DNA of 64,000 bases, from the NCBI RefSeq assembly GCF_020554865.1, contig NZ_JAJCIC010000011.1, positions 1-64,000 of the forward strand, written 5' to 3'. Each line of letters begins with the position of its first letter. The stretch's first letter is position 1. The notes below the pieces were generated by a model. The model was not told where the DNA came from and ran no database searches. It worked only from the letters and a program-made list of their open reading frames with translations. This document shows positions 23,220 to 31,059 of this stretch, one piece after another. Position numbers and translations under genes: made by a program. Source of the stretch: Lacrimispora sp. 210928-DFI.3.58. Lineage in GTDB: Bacteria; Bacillota; Clostridia; Lachnospirales; Lachnospiraceae.

Positions 23220-25679
23220 CTATTTTTCTTTTTTATCCTCCAGCTTTCCCGGTTCTGCTTTGCTGGTGGCAATCTTATCCGGCTCTTTTTTAGAGGTAGA
23301 AAGCTTCTTTGGTTCCTTTTTGGCCGTAGCAAGCTTCTTAGGCTCCTTTTTCGCTGTGGTAAGCTTCTTGGGCTCCTTTTTCGCTGTGGCAAGCTTCTTG
23401 GGCTCCTCCTTTTTCGCCTTTTCTTCCTTCGGCTCCTCAGCCGGAGTGCAGCTGAACACTGCAAAGCTCATAGCCGGAATGGTGATCTCGATGGAATAGT
23501 CACGCTCATCCCACTCCTGCTTTTTCGCTGTCTTCACGCGGCCATTGCCCTTGCCGTCACCGCCGAACTCCTTTGCATTGCTTGAAAAGATCTCCTTATA
23601 TTTTCCGTAGAACGGAACGCCCACACGGAACTTCTCGTGCTCCACATTGTCAAAGTTGCAGATGAACAGAAGGGTCTCTTCCTTCTTCTTGCTCCTGCGG
23701 ATGAACATTACCATGCTCTCATTATGGTAGCTGCAGTTGATCCACTCAAAGCCCTCCGGTGAGAAATCCAGTTCATAGAGAGCCGGATGCTCCAGATACA
23801 GCTTGTTCAATGCCTTCACATAGGCCTGCATGTCCTTGTGAACAGGATATTCCAGAAGGTTCCACTCCAGAGATGCATTTTCATTCCACTCATCTACCTG
23901 GGCGTAATCCTGTCCCATAAACAGCAGCTTCTTTCCGGGATGGCCGATCATAAAGCCGTAGGCAGCACGCAGATTCTCTGCCTTCTTCTCCAGGGTTTCT
24001 CCCGGCATCTTGCCGATCATGGAGCCCTTTCCGTGAACCACCTCGTCATGGGAGAATACCAGCACAAAGTTCTCACTGTAGGCATAGAGCATGGAGAAGG
24101 TCAGCTCACCGTAGTTGTGCTTCCTGAAATAGGGGTCGCAGCGCATATAGCTGATAAAGTCGTTCATCCAACCCATATTCCATTTATAATCAAAGCCCAG
24201 GCCGCCGTCCTTTGGCTCGCCTGTGATCATGGGCCAGGCTGTGGACTCCTCTGCAATGAGCACTGCTCCGTCCTTACGGCCCTTGAATACGGTGTTTAAA
24301 TGCTTTAAGAACTCAACTGCCTCCAGGTTTTCATTGCCGCCGTACATGTTGGCAACCCACTCGCCGTCATTCTTACCGTAATCAAGATAGAGCATGGAAG
24401 CCACTGCATCCATACGGATCCCGTCTGCATGGTACTTGTCTGCCCAGAACAGGGCATTGGCGATCAGGAAGTTGGAGACTCCCGGACGGCCGTAATTGTA
24501 GATCAATGTTCCCCAGTGAGGATGAGCGCCCTGGCGGGGATCCGCATGCTCATACACACAGGTTCCGTCAAAGCAGGCCATGCCGTAGGCATCACGCGGG
24601 AAGTGGGCAGGTACCCAGTCCAAGATCACGCCAATGCCCTGACTGTGCATGTAGTCCATGAAGTACATGAAATCCTGGGGTGTTCCATAGCGGCTGGTCG
24701 GTGCGTAATAGCCGGTCACCTGATAGCCCCAGGAGGCATCTAAGGGATGCTCCATCACAGGCATCAGCTCTATATGGGTATATCCCATCTCTTTTACGTA
24801 GGCAGCCAGCATTTTGGCGATCTCACGGTAGTTGTAGAACTCAGAGCCGACAATGTCCTTGCCCTCCTCGTCCTTTTCTGTCTCCTTGCGCTTCCAGGAG
24901 CCCAGATGCACCTCATAGATGTTCATGGGCTTGTCCTTTGTATCGGCCTTTGCCCGCGCATCCATCCACTCCTTATCCTGCCATGTATATCCGTTGATAT
25001 CCCATACTACAGAGGCATTGCTGGGGCGCAGCTCAGAGTAATTGGCATATGGGTCTGCCTTTAACATCGGCTCCCCGGCCTTTGTCTTGATCTCATATTT
25101 ATAAATATCTCCGGCTGAAAGCCCTGGAATGAACAGCTCAAACACGCTGCCGTCCCCTTCGCCCACACGGCGCATCTGATGCCTTCTGCCGTCCCAATGG
25201 TTGAAATCTCCCACTACGCTGACGCGCATGGCGCAGGGAGCCCAGACAGAAAAATTGACGCCGGAAACGCCGTTCACCGTCATAGGATGGGCACCCATCT
25301 TCTCATAGATGGTATAATGGATGCCTGCACTGAATTTCTTTAAATCTTCCTCTGTGTACTGGGAAGGGAAGGCATATGGATCCTGAAGTTCCTCCTCTGT
25401 TCCGTCCTCGCCCTTCACAAGCAGGGTGTATGGAGCAATGCTCTTTCTGGGAATGAGGACTGCAAAAAATCCTGCTTCATCGGCTAATTCCATGGCATAT
25501 TTTTTGCCGCTCTTTGTCAGTTTCACGCTGACAGAGGCTGCACCCGGTATCAGGGCCTGGATCAAAAGCCCCTGCTCTGTCACATGAGGTCCCAGCATCC
25601 CGTGGGGATTGGATGCCTCTGAATACACCAGCTCCTCAATACCTGCCCAATCCATTAAATCGTATAATTTCTGTTCCAT
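23220..25679 (-). CDS. glgB: 1,4-alpha-glucan branching enzyme with Lys-rich repeat tail
   Basis: An 819-residue GH13 enzyme that makes alpha-1,6 branches in glycogen. N-terminal CBM48 about 20-210; catalytic barrel about 240-600. Catalytic residues are intact: DWVPAHFPRD (region I), GIRMDAVASM (nucleophile Asp), IAEEST (acid/base Glu) and FSHDEVVHGKGSM (transition-state Asp). The C-terminal beta domain ends in MSFAVF near 745. After it comes a 65-residue tail of about six repeats of KKEPKKL(A/T/S)TA, highly basic and unusual for GlgB. ATG follows AAGGGGGCTAATAA. No other glycogen gene is adjacent; the GH13 homologue at 31060 is 5 kb away. Confidence 0.94.
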   Translation of the reverse strand: MEQKLYDLMDWAGIEELVYSEASNPHGMLGPHVTEQGLLIQALIPGAASVSVKLTKSGKKYAMELADEAGFFAVLIPRKSIAPYTLLVKGEDGTEEELQDPYAFPSQYTEEDLKKFSAGIHYTIYEKMGAHPMTVNGVSGVNFSVWAPCAMRVSVVGDFNHWDGRRHQMRRVGEGDGSVFELFIPGLSAGDIYKYEIKTKAGEPMLKADPYANYSELRPSNASVVWDINGYTWQDKEWMDARAKADTKDKPMNIYEVHLGSWKRKETEKDEEGKDIVGSEFYNYREIAKMLAAYVKEMGYTHIELMPVMEHPLDASWGYQVTGYYAPTSRYGTPQDFMYFMDYMHSQGIGVILDWVPAHFPRDAYGMACFDGTCVYEHADPRQGAHPHWGTLIYNYGRPGVSNFLIANALFWADKYHADGIRMDAVASMLYLDYGKNDGEWVANMYGGNENLEAVEFLKHLNTVFKGRKDGAVLIAEESTAWPMITGEPKDGGLGFDYKWNMGWMNDFISYMRCDPYFRKHNYGELTFSMLYAYSENFVLVFSHDEVVHGKGSMIGKMPGETLEKKAENLRAAYGFMIGHPGKKLLFMGQDYAQVDEWNENASLEWNLLEYPVHKDMQAYVKALNKLYLEHPALYELDFSPEGFEWINCSYHNESMVMFIRRSKKKEETLLFICNFDNVEHEKFRVGVPFYGKYKEIFSSNAKEFGGDGKGNGRVKTAKKQEWDERDYSIEITIPAMSFAVFSCTPAEEPKEEKAKKEEPKKLATAKKEPKKLTTAKKEPKKLATAKKEPKKLSTSKKEPDKIATSKAEPGKLEDKKEK
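23262..23412 (-). repeat. 30-base tandem repeat in the glgB 3' end
   Basis: About five units of 30 bases (..gctgtggcaagcttcttgg.. on the plus strand) encode the KKEPKKLATA repeats. Neighbouring units are nearly identical at the DNA level, so copy number may vary between strains. Confidence 0.8.
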
Positions 25680-25738
25680 TTATTAGCCCCCTTATTTTGT
25701 AGATTCCTATTTTATGCTTATTTAAAAAATGTACTCAT

Positions 25739-26632
25739 TTAAACCACTGGATTTTTGATGGAACCGATTCCTTCCACGATGCACTCCACCACATCTCCGG
25801 GCTTTAAGAACTTTGGCGGTGTAAAGCCCATGCCCGCGCCTGCCGGAGTACCTGTGGCAATGATCGTTCCGGGCTCCAGTGTCATGCCCTGGGAAAGCTC
25901 GCTGACAATGTGCTCTACCCCGAACAGCAGGAGGTCGGAATTGCTGTCCTGTCTCAATTCTCCGTTCACCCGCGACTGCACCTGTGCCTTAGGAGGAAAG
26001 CCCAGCTCATCCACCGTGGTGATGCAGGGACCCATTGGAAGGAAGCCGTCCAGGCTCTTTCCAAAATACCACTGCTTATGGCGGGTCTGCAGTGTTCTTG
26101 CGCTGACGTCATTGATGATCGTGTATCCGAAGATATAGTCCTTTACCTCTGACTCCGGCACCTTATAGGCCTGCTTTCCGATAATGACCGCCAGCTCTGC
26201 CTCATAATCCAAATCCTCCACAATATCACTGTGGCTGGGGATCCCCTCGCCCGTTCCTATGGCCCTGTTCACACGTTTGGAAAAATAGACGGCAAAGGGC
26301 CGCTCTCCTCCGAAAGCCTCCTTCTTATACCGGGCAGACTCCTCAGCATGGGCCATATAGTTGATGCCCAGGCAGATGACATCCTGCTTTGGATAGGGAA
26401 TCGGAGCCAAAAGCCTTACCTCACCAATGGGAGCTGCCCCCTTGATGCTGTACGGATCCTGCCCTGATACATAATCCAGCAGCTGCTTCTCCGACTCACT
26501 TATACTCTCGATCAGCTGCTGCATGGTCTTGTAATCCATATCCAGGGAGCGAAGGGGAAATACCCAGTTTCCGTCCTTGCTTATGACTCCCAGTCCGCTT
26601 TTGTGTTCAATTTCATATGTAACAAGTCTCAT
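25739..26632 (-). CDS. Fumarylacetoacetate hydrolase (FAH)-family protein
   Basis: A 297-residue protein of the FAH/HpaG fold. The divalent-metal ligands are seen in the DYEAELAVIIG motif (Glu, Glu) and the following Asp in TIINDVSARTLQ; the GTPAGAG motif is near residue 265. The N-terminal 65 residues form the small domain of family members. Known activities include acylpyruvate hydrolysis, decarboxylation of oxaloacetate and isomerisation of homoprotocatechuate products; sequence alone does not choose. ATG follows CAGGAGGACTTGATGAC. It is flanked by R2 upstream and glgB downstream (separate functions). Confidence 0.88.
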   Translation of the reverse strand: MRLVTYEIEHKSGLGVISKDGNWVFPLRSLDMDYKTMQQLIESISESEKQLLDYVSGQDPYSIKGAAPIGEVRLLAPIPYPKQDVICLGINYMAHAEESARYKKEAFGGERPFAVYFSKRVNRAIGTGEGIPSHSDIVEDLDYEAELAVIIGKQAYKVPESEVKDYIFGYTIINDVSARTLQTRHKQWYFGKSLDGFLPMGPCITTVDELGFPPKAQVQSRVNGELRQDSNSDLLLFGVEHIVSELSQGMTLEPGTIIATGTPAGAGMGFTPPKFLKPGDVVECIVEGIGSIKNPVV

Positions 26633-26658
26633 GTCATCAAGTCCTCCTGCATTTTACC

Positions 26659-26681
26659 GTAAAACAATTCTTATTGTTTAC
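26659..26681. promoter_or_regulatory. Inverted repeat upstream of the FAH gene
   Basis: GTAAAACAAT (26659-26668) and ATTGTTTAC (26673-26681) pair over nine bases with one bulge, 27 bases before the ATG. Candidate operator or leader hairpin; the regulator is unknown. Confidence 0.35.
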
Positions 26682-26710
26682 TTTACCACATTTTTCTGAA
26701 TTTATCTACG

Positions 26711-26979
26711 ATTTTGCCTCTTGAGTTTGCGTATTTTGCGCCGGGGCTGCCGGGAGGATGGCTGGGGCGACTTTGCAGGACCTTAGAAGCGCTTAGGCAG
26801 CTGGTTTTTTCGTTCAGGGCCGCATCAATGACTGTTTGAGCGCAGCGAGTTTCTTTGATGCGGCTCTGGCTTTTAGAAAAAAACAGGTGTCTTAGCGCTT
26901 CTTAGATCCGAAACCCGGAGCCTCCAGCCATCCTCTCAGCAGCCCCAGCGCAAAATACGCAAACTCAAATTTTGCGCCT
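26711..26979. repeat. Long-hairpin dispersed element, copy 2 (R2)
   Basis: The element occupies 26721-26968. Ends are inverted repeats of about 45 bases (26721-26765 against 26924-26968, three mismatches). The core matches R1 (4590-4814): actttgcaggac, ttagaagc, cagctggtttttt, TTTGAGCGCAGCGAGTT, ggctctggctttt, aggtgtcttag. The outer arms are unrelated to those of R1 yet equally self-complementary. Flanks ATTTTGCCT (26711-26719) and ATTTTGCGCCT (26969-26979) resemble a direct repeat; the right one overlaps the stop codon of the P-ATPase gene. No ORF. It may also end transcription of the ATPase. Confidence 0.8.
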
Positions 26980-29704
26980 ACTCTGCCAGTTCCTTGAAGA
27001 TCTTGCAGATCTGGATCAATAAAGTAGGGAAAAATGCTGCGGCTCCCACTGTGGCAACCTGGCCCAGAGTCAGATCCGCAGCCGCAAACATCACCTGAAG
27101 TCCCGGCACAAAAAGCACAGCGGCGAGAAGGACCACCCCCAGCTCAAAGGCCATTACACTGTAAAGATTGCCAAAAAGCCCAAGGCGTATGATCGAATGG
27201 CTGCTCCTGCAGTTAAATCCATGGAACAGTCTGGCCAGCGTCAGGGTGGAAAAAGCCATGGTACTGGCCGTCTTCGGCCCTCCCTCCCACAGGCCTGTGC
27301 CATAAGCCCACATGGTGGCTGCTGCTATCATTCCTCCCTGGAAAAGAAGGGCTTTGATAAATGGCGCTGTAAGGATCCCCTCCTTCGGGTCCCTGGGAGG
27401 CTGCCTTAAAAGTCCCTCCTCTGCCGGCTCCATGCCAATGGCAATGGCCGGAAGGGAATCGGTGATCAGATTGATGAACAGCAGGTGCACCGGGGCAAAG
27501 GGCAGAGGAAGGGCCCTGAGGGATGTATACAGTACACATAATATTCCTGCCATGTTGCCGGACAGGAGAAACTGGATGGAATTCTTGATATTGCGGTATA
27601 CGTTGCGGCCATTGGATACGGCCTTGATAATGGTGGCAAAATTGTCATCAGCCAGTATCATGGAGGCGGCATCCTTTGAGACCTCCGTGCCCCCGATCCC
27701 CATGGCAACTCCGATATCTGCCTTTTTTAGAGCCGGGGCATCGTTTACTCCGTCTCCTGTCATGGCAACGATCCTGCCCTTTTTCTGCCAGGCCTCCACA
27801 ATGCGGATCTTGTGTTCCGGAGATACCCTGGCATAGACGGAGATCTGCTCCAGCTTATCTGCCAGCTCTTCCTCCTCCATCCGGTCTAACTCTGCTCCCG
27901 TCACAGCCATATTTCCCTGGCAGAAGATACCAATGCGCTCTGCAATGGCCATGGCTGTCACCTTATGGTCCCCTGTGATCATCACAGGGCGGATGCCTGC
28001 CTGGCGGGCGCTGGCTACGGCAGGACGTGACTCCGGTCTCGGCGGATCCATCATGGCAGCCAGTCCCAGGAAGATCAGGCCATCCTCTATGGGAAGCTGC
28101 TCCTCCTTTTCAAGAGGGCGGCAGGCCAATGCCAGCACGCGCAGTCCCTGGCCGGACCAGAGCTCATTCTGTCTTAGAATGTTCCTGCTGTCAGAGATGG
28201 TCATAGCCCTGGAGGGAACGGCGGCGCAGGTTCCGGCTGCGGCGGGAGTCCCGGCCGGAACGGATGCTTTGGCTGTGGCAGGAGTTTTGACTGCAATGGA
28301 TGCTTTGGCTGCGCCGGGAATTCCTGCCGCCGGATTTGCCAGGCGGCTGCAGCGCTTTAACAGGACGTCCACAGCTCCCTTCACAAATATGAGCCCCTGG
28401 CCCTCCACCTCGTTAATAGTCGTCATCATTTTCCTGGAGGAATCAAAGGGGATCTCCCCTTTTCTTGGACACATGAGACGTATCTGCTCCGGTATCACCC
28501 CGGCTTCCCCGTCCATGCGCAGAAGGGCGGCTTCCATAGGATCTCCTGCCGCCGTCCGGCCTGATCCGGAGGCATTGTTGTTCAGGGCTGCGCCGTAGAG
28601 GAACAGCCTAACATCCGCTCTGTCCCTGTGCTCTCTGAGGTCCTGTACTGCCATTTCTCTTCCGCTTAGATATACGCGCTCCACATCCATCCTGTTCTGA
28701 GTCAGGGTCCCAGTCTTATCTGAGCAGATGACAGAGACGCAGCCCAGGCTTTCCACTGCCTTCAGGTCCTTGATGATCGCCTTTTCCTTTGCCATCTTCT
28801 GTGTCCCCATGGCCTGGACAATGGTGACAATGGAGCTTAAGGCTTCGGGGATCGCTGCCACTGCCAGGGCTACTGCAAACATGAGGGCATCCAATACGGG
28901 CTCCCTGCGGTAAAGGCTTATGGCAAACACAGCCCCGCAGATGGCAATGATCGCAGCGGCCAGATGGCCGGAGAAGCGGTCCAGGCTTATCTGCAAAGGT
29001 GTCTTTTTCTCTCCTGTCTCATTCATAAGAGATGCTATTTTTCCAATTTCCGTATTCATCCCGGTGGCAGTCACCACCGCCACCGCCCGGCCAGATGTGA
29101 TAAGGGAACCGGAAAAGATCATGTTCGTCCTGTCGGCCAGGACGGGAGCCTCCCTTTGTGCACCCTTAAGGACTCCCCCATGCTTTTCCACATTTAAGGA
29201 TTCTCCTGTCAGGGAGCTCTCATTTACAGTCAGGCCATAGACCTCCAGAAGCCTCCCGTCTGCCGCTGCCAGATCCCCTGTCTCCAGGATCAGGATATCC
29301 CCAGGGACCACCTCGGCAGAAGGAACCGTCATGGCGCGGCCTCCCCTCACCACGCGGGCCTCCGGAGAGGAGAGACGCTTTAAGCTGTCTAAGGATTTTT
29401 CTGCCTTCTGGTGCTGTATGGTGCCCAGCACGGCATTCAGCAGGAGTACGGAAAAGATCACCAGGGTGCTCTCCGCGTCCCCTGTCGCCATGGAAATAGC
29501 TGCTGCCCCAATGAGTATCATGACGAGCAGGTCCTTAAATTGTTCTAAGAATACCTGCCACCACTGCAGGGGACCCTCTTCTTCCAGAACATTTTCCCCA
29601 TATTTTTGAAGGCGGTCCTTGGCCTCCCTCTCACTGATCCCCTTTTTATCTGATCCCAGGGCATGAAGCACATCCCTCTCCGGCATGGCAAACCAGTCTG
29701 TCAT
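26978..29704 (-). CDS. Ca2+-type (P2A) cation-transporting P-ATPase
   Basis: A 908-residue ion pump. ATG at 29704 follows AGGGGAGAAAGAG. Order: N-terminal cation ATPase domain, A-domain TGES (NESSLTGES), M4 AAIPEALSS, phosphorylation site DKTGTLTQNRM, N-domain, GDGVNDAPALKKADIG hinge, and M5-M10 with LLFINLITDSLPAIAIG (Asn, Thr, Asp ligands typical of Ca2+ pumps). The M4 sequence IPEALSS departs from the usual IPEGLPA: Glu is kept but Gly and Pro are replaced. The N-domain carries an Ala/Pro/Thr low-complexity insert (about 450-500). Exports Ca2+ (or Mn2+), energised by ATP. The C-terminal end abuts R2. Confidence 0.9.
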   Translation of the reverse strand: MTDWFAMPERDVLHALGSDKKGISEREAKDRLQKYGENVLEEEGPLQWWQVFLEQFKDLLVMILIGAAAISMATGDAESTLVIFSVLLLNAVLGTIQHQKAEKSLDSLKRLSSPEARVVRGGRAMTVPSAEVVPGDILILETGDLAAADGRLLEVYGLTVNESSLTGESLNVEKHGGVLKGAQREAPVLADRTNMIFSGSLITSGRAVAVVTATGMNTEIGKIASLMNETGEKKTPLQISLDRFSGHLAAAIIAICGAVFAISLYRREPVLDALMFAVALAVAAIPEALSSIVTIVQAMGTQKMAKEKAIIKDLKAVESLGCVSVICSDKTGTLTQNRMDVERVYLSGREMAVQDLREHRDRADVRLFLYGAALNNNASGSGRTAAGDPMEAALLRMDGEAGVIPEQIRLMCPRKGEIPFDSSRKMMTTINEVEGQGLIFVKGAVDVLLKRCSRLANPAAGIPGAAKASIAVKTPATAKASVPAGTPAAAGTCAAVPSRAMTISDSRNILRQNELWSGQGLRVLALACRPLEKEEQLPIEDGLIFLGLAAMMDPPRPESRPAVASARQAGIRPVMITGDHKVTAMAIAERIGIFCQGNMAVTGAELDRMEEEELADKLEQISVYARVSPEHKIRIVEAWQKKGRIVAMTGDGVNDAPALKKADIGVAMGIGGTEVSKDAASMILADDNFATIIKAVSNGRNVYRNIKNSIQFLLSGNMAGILCVLYTSLRALPLPFAPVHLLFINLITDSLPAIAIGMEPAEEGLLRQPPRDPKEGILTAPFIKALLFQGGMIAAATMWAYGTGLWEGGPKTASTMAFSTLTLARLFHGFNCRSSHSIIRLGLFGNLYSVMAFELGVVLLAAVLFVPGLQVMFAAADLTLGQVATVGAAAFFPTLLIQICKIFKELAE

Positions 29705-29764
29705 CTCTTTCTCCCCTCTGCTCACACGCTTCCTTTCGGATACTCTATATAATAATTTTACAGC

Positions 29765-29806
29765 AAAAATGCCTCCGGGATATGACTTTCCATATTCCCG
29801 GAGGCA
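29765..29806 (-). terminator. Terminator of the M20 peptidase gene
   Basis: On the minus strand TGCCTCCGGGA...CATAT pairs with its complement across 29770-29806 (about 15 pairs), followed at once by TTTTTGCTG. It lies 50 bases past the stop at 29856. Confidence 0.85.
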
Positions 29807-29855
29807 CTCCCGAAGAGTACCCACTTCAATTTATGTGGGGAGATTTTTCATTATG

Positions 29856-31010
29856 TCAATTGCTGCCCAGTATCATCTCAAAGGCTACCAGGTAGCCCTC
29901 CTTTAGGGAGTCGATCTCCACATATTCCTCCCTGGTATGGGCGCCCTTTCCCCTGTAGCATCCGATGCACACGCTGGGAATCCCCAGAGAAAGGGGGATA
30001 TTGCAGTCTGTAGAACCAGCTCCTGATACCGGCCTGACACCGGTTGCAGCCTCCACAGCCCTGGCAGCCCGTTCGGAATGCTGTTTTTTCCTTTCGGGAT
30101 CCACCTCTCCCTCACAAGGCCGCAGTCCCAAAAGCTCCCAGGAAACATCCAGTCCCTTTTCCTGCTCCTGCTTTATGATCTCCTGGAATTGTTCTTCCAT
30201 GCAGGCCAGGTTCTCCCTGTGCTCTGAACGGAACTCATAGAGCATATGGGCCTCCTGGGCAATGGTATTGACCGAGGTCCCGCCGGAGATCATGCCTACA
30301 TTGTAGGTAGTCTTTCCGCGCTCCGGAACATCTATCTGATACAGCCTCTCGATGATCCCGGCCAGCTTCTCAATCGCATTGTCCCTTCCAAAATTGCTGA
30401 AGGAATGGCCTCCCTGGGTCCGTACAGTGACCTGATACCTGTGAGAGCCCACTGCCCTGTCCACCATGCTTTCCAACGAGCCATCAAAGGTACAGAAGCT
30501 TTCCATCCTGCTGCCGTAACGGCTGCATATGTTCTTTACACCCTTTAAATTTCCCAGGCCCTCCTCGCCGGAATTGCAGACCAAAAGGAGGCCAGGGGCA
30601 TGTTCCCCGCGCAGTTCCTTCCACTGGGGAGTATTTTTATGCTCTGCAATATATTTTGCCACCAGAAGCAGGCTTGCCAGGCAGGCCGTATCATCGCCCA
30701 CTCCCGGACAGCAGATGCGTCCGTCCCTGATCTCAAGGGGCAGCTCTGTCTCGTCTGCAAATACCACATCTATGTGGGCCATGTACACCTCAATGGGTCC
30801 CTCCTCTCTCATATCTGCGGGATAGACCACATTCAGGGCTTCATCAATATATACGCCCTCTGCCCCCTGGGCCTCAAGCCACTCCTTACAGAATCTGGCC
30901 CGCTTCTCCTCGTGGTTGGAAGGAGATGGTATCCTGGCAATGGTAAGAAGAAGGTCATAGGCCTCCTTTTCGTGTTCTTTTATATACTCCTTGATGGAAT
31001 CTGTCAACAT
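29856..31010 (-). CDS. M20-family metallopeptidase (PepT-like)
   Basis: A 384-residue zinc peptidase or deacylase. ATG at 31010 follows AAAGGAGACACC. Metal ligands and base are seen in YMAHIDVVF (His, Asp), GVGDDTAC (bridging Asp), CNSGEEGLG (general base Glu, ligand Glu), the dimerisation domain about 175-285, and the late GKGAHTREEYVEID (His). This arrangement fits the tripeptide aminopeptidase/PepT-like branch. Cytoplasmic. It stands between the P-ATPase and the GH13 homologue, 49 bases after the latter; peptide recycling is the likely role. Confidence 0.87.
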   Translation of the reverse strand: MLTDSIKEYIKEHEKEAYDLLLTIARIPSPSNHEEKRARFCKEWLEAQGAEGVYIDEALNVVYPADMREEGPIEVYMAHIDVVFADETELPLEIRDGRICCPGVGDDTACLASLLLVAKYIAEHKNTPQWKELRGEHAPGLLLVCNSGEEGLGNLKGVKNICSRYGSRMESFCTFDGSLESMVDRAVGSHRYQVTVRTQGGHSFSNFGRDNAIEKLAGIIERLYQIDVPERGKTTYNVGMISGGTSVNTIAQEAHMLYEFRSEHRENLACMEEQFQEIIKQEQEKGLDVSWELLGLRPCEGEVDPERKKQHSERAARAVEAATGVRPVSGAGSTDCNIPLSLGIPSVCIGCYRGKGAHTREEYVEIDSLKEGYLVAFEMILGSN

Positions 31011-31059
31011 TTTGGTGTCTCCTTTATTTCCTCTTTGTAACTGTTCAGTACCCTCACAG

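Noticed and set aside
23262..23412. Regular 30-base repeats considered as a CRISPR array
   Set aside because: There are no unique spacers; the units are contiguous, in frame and encode a Lys-rich peptide repeat of GlgB.
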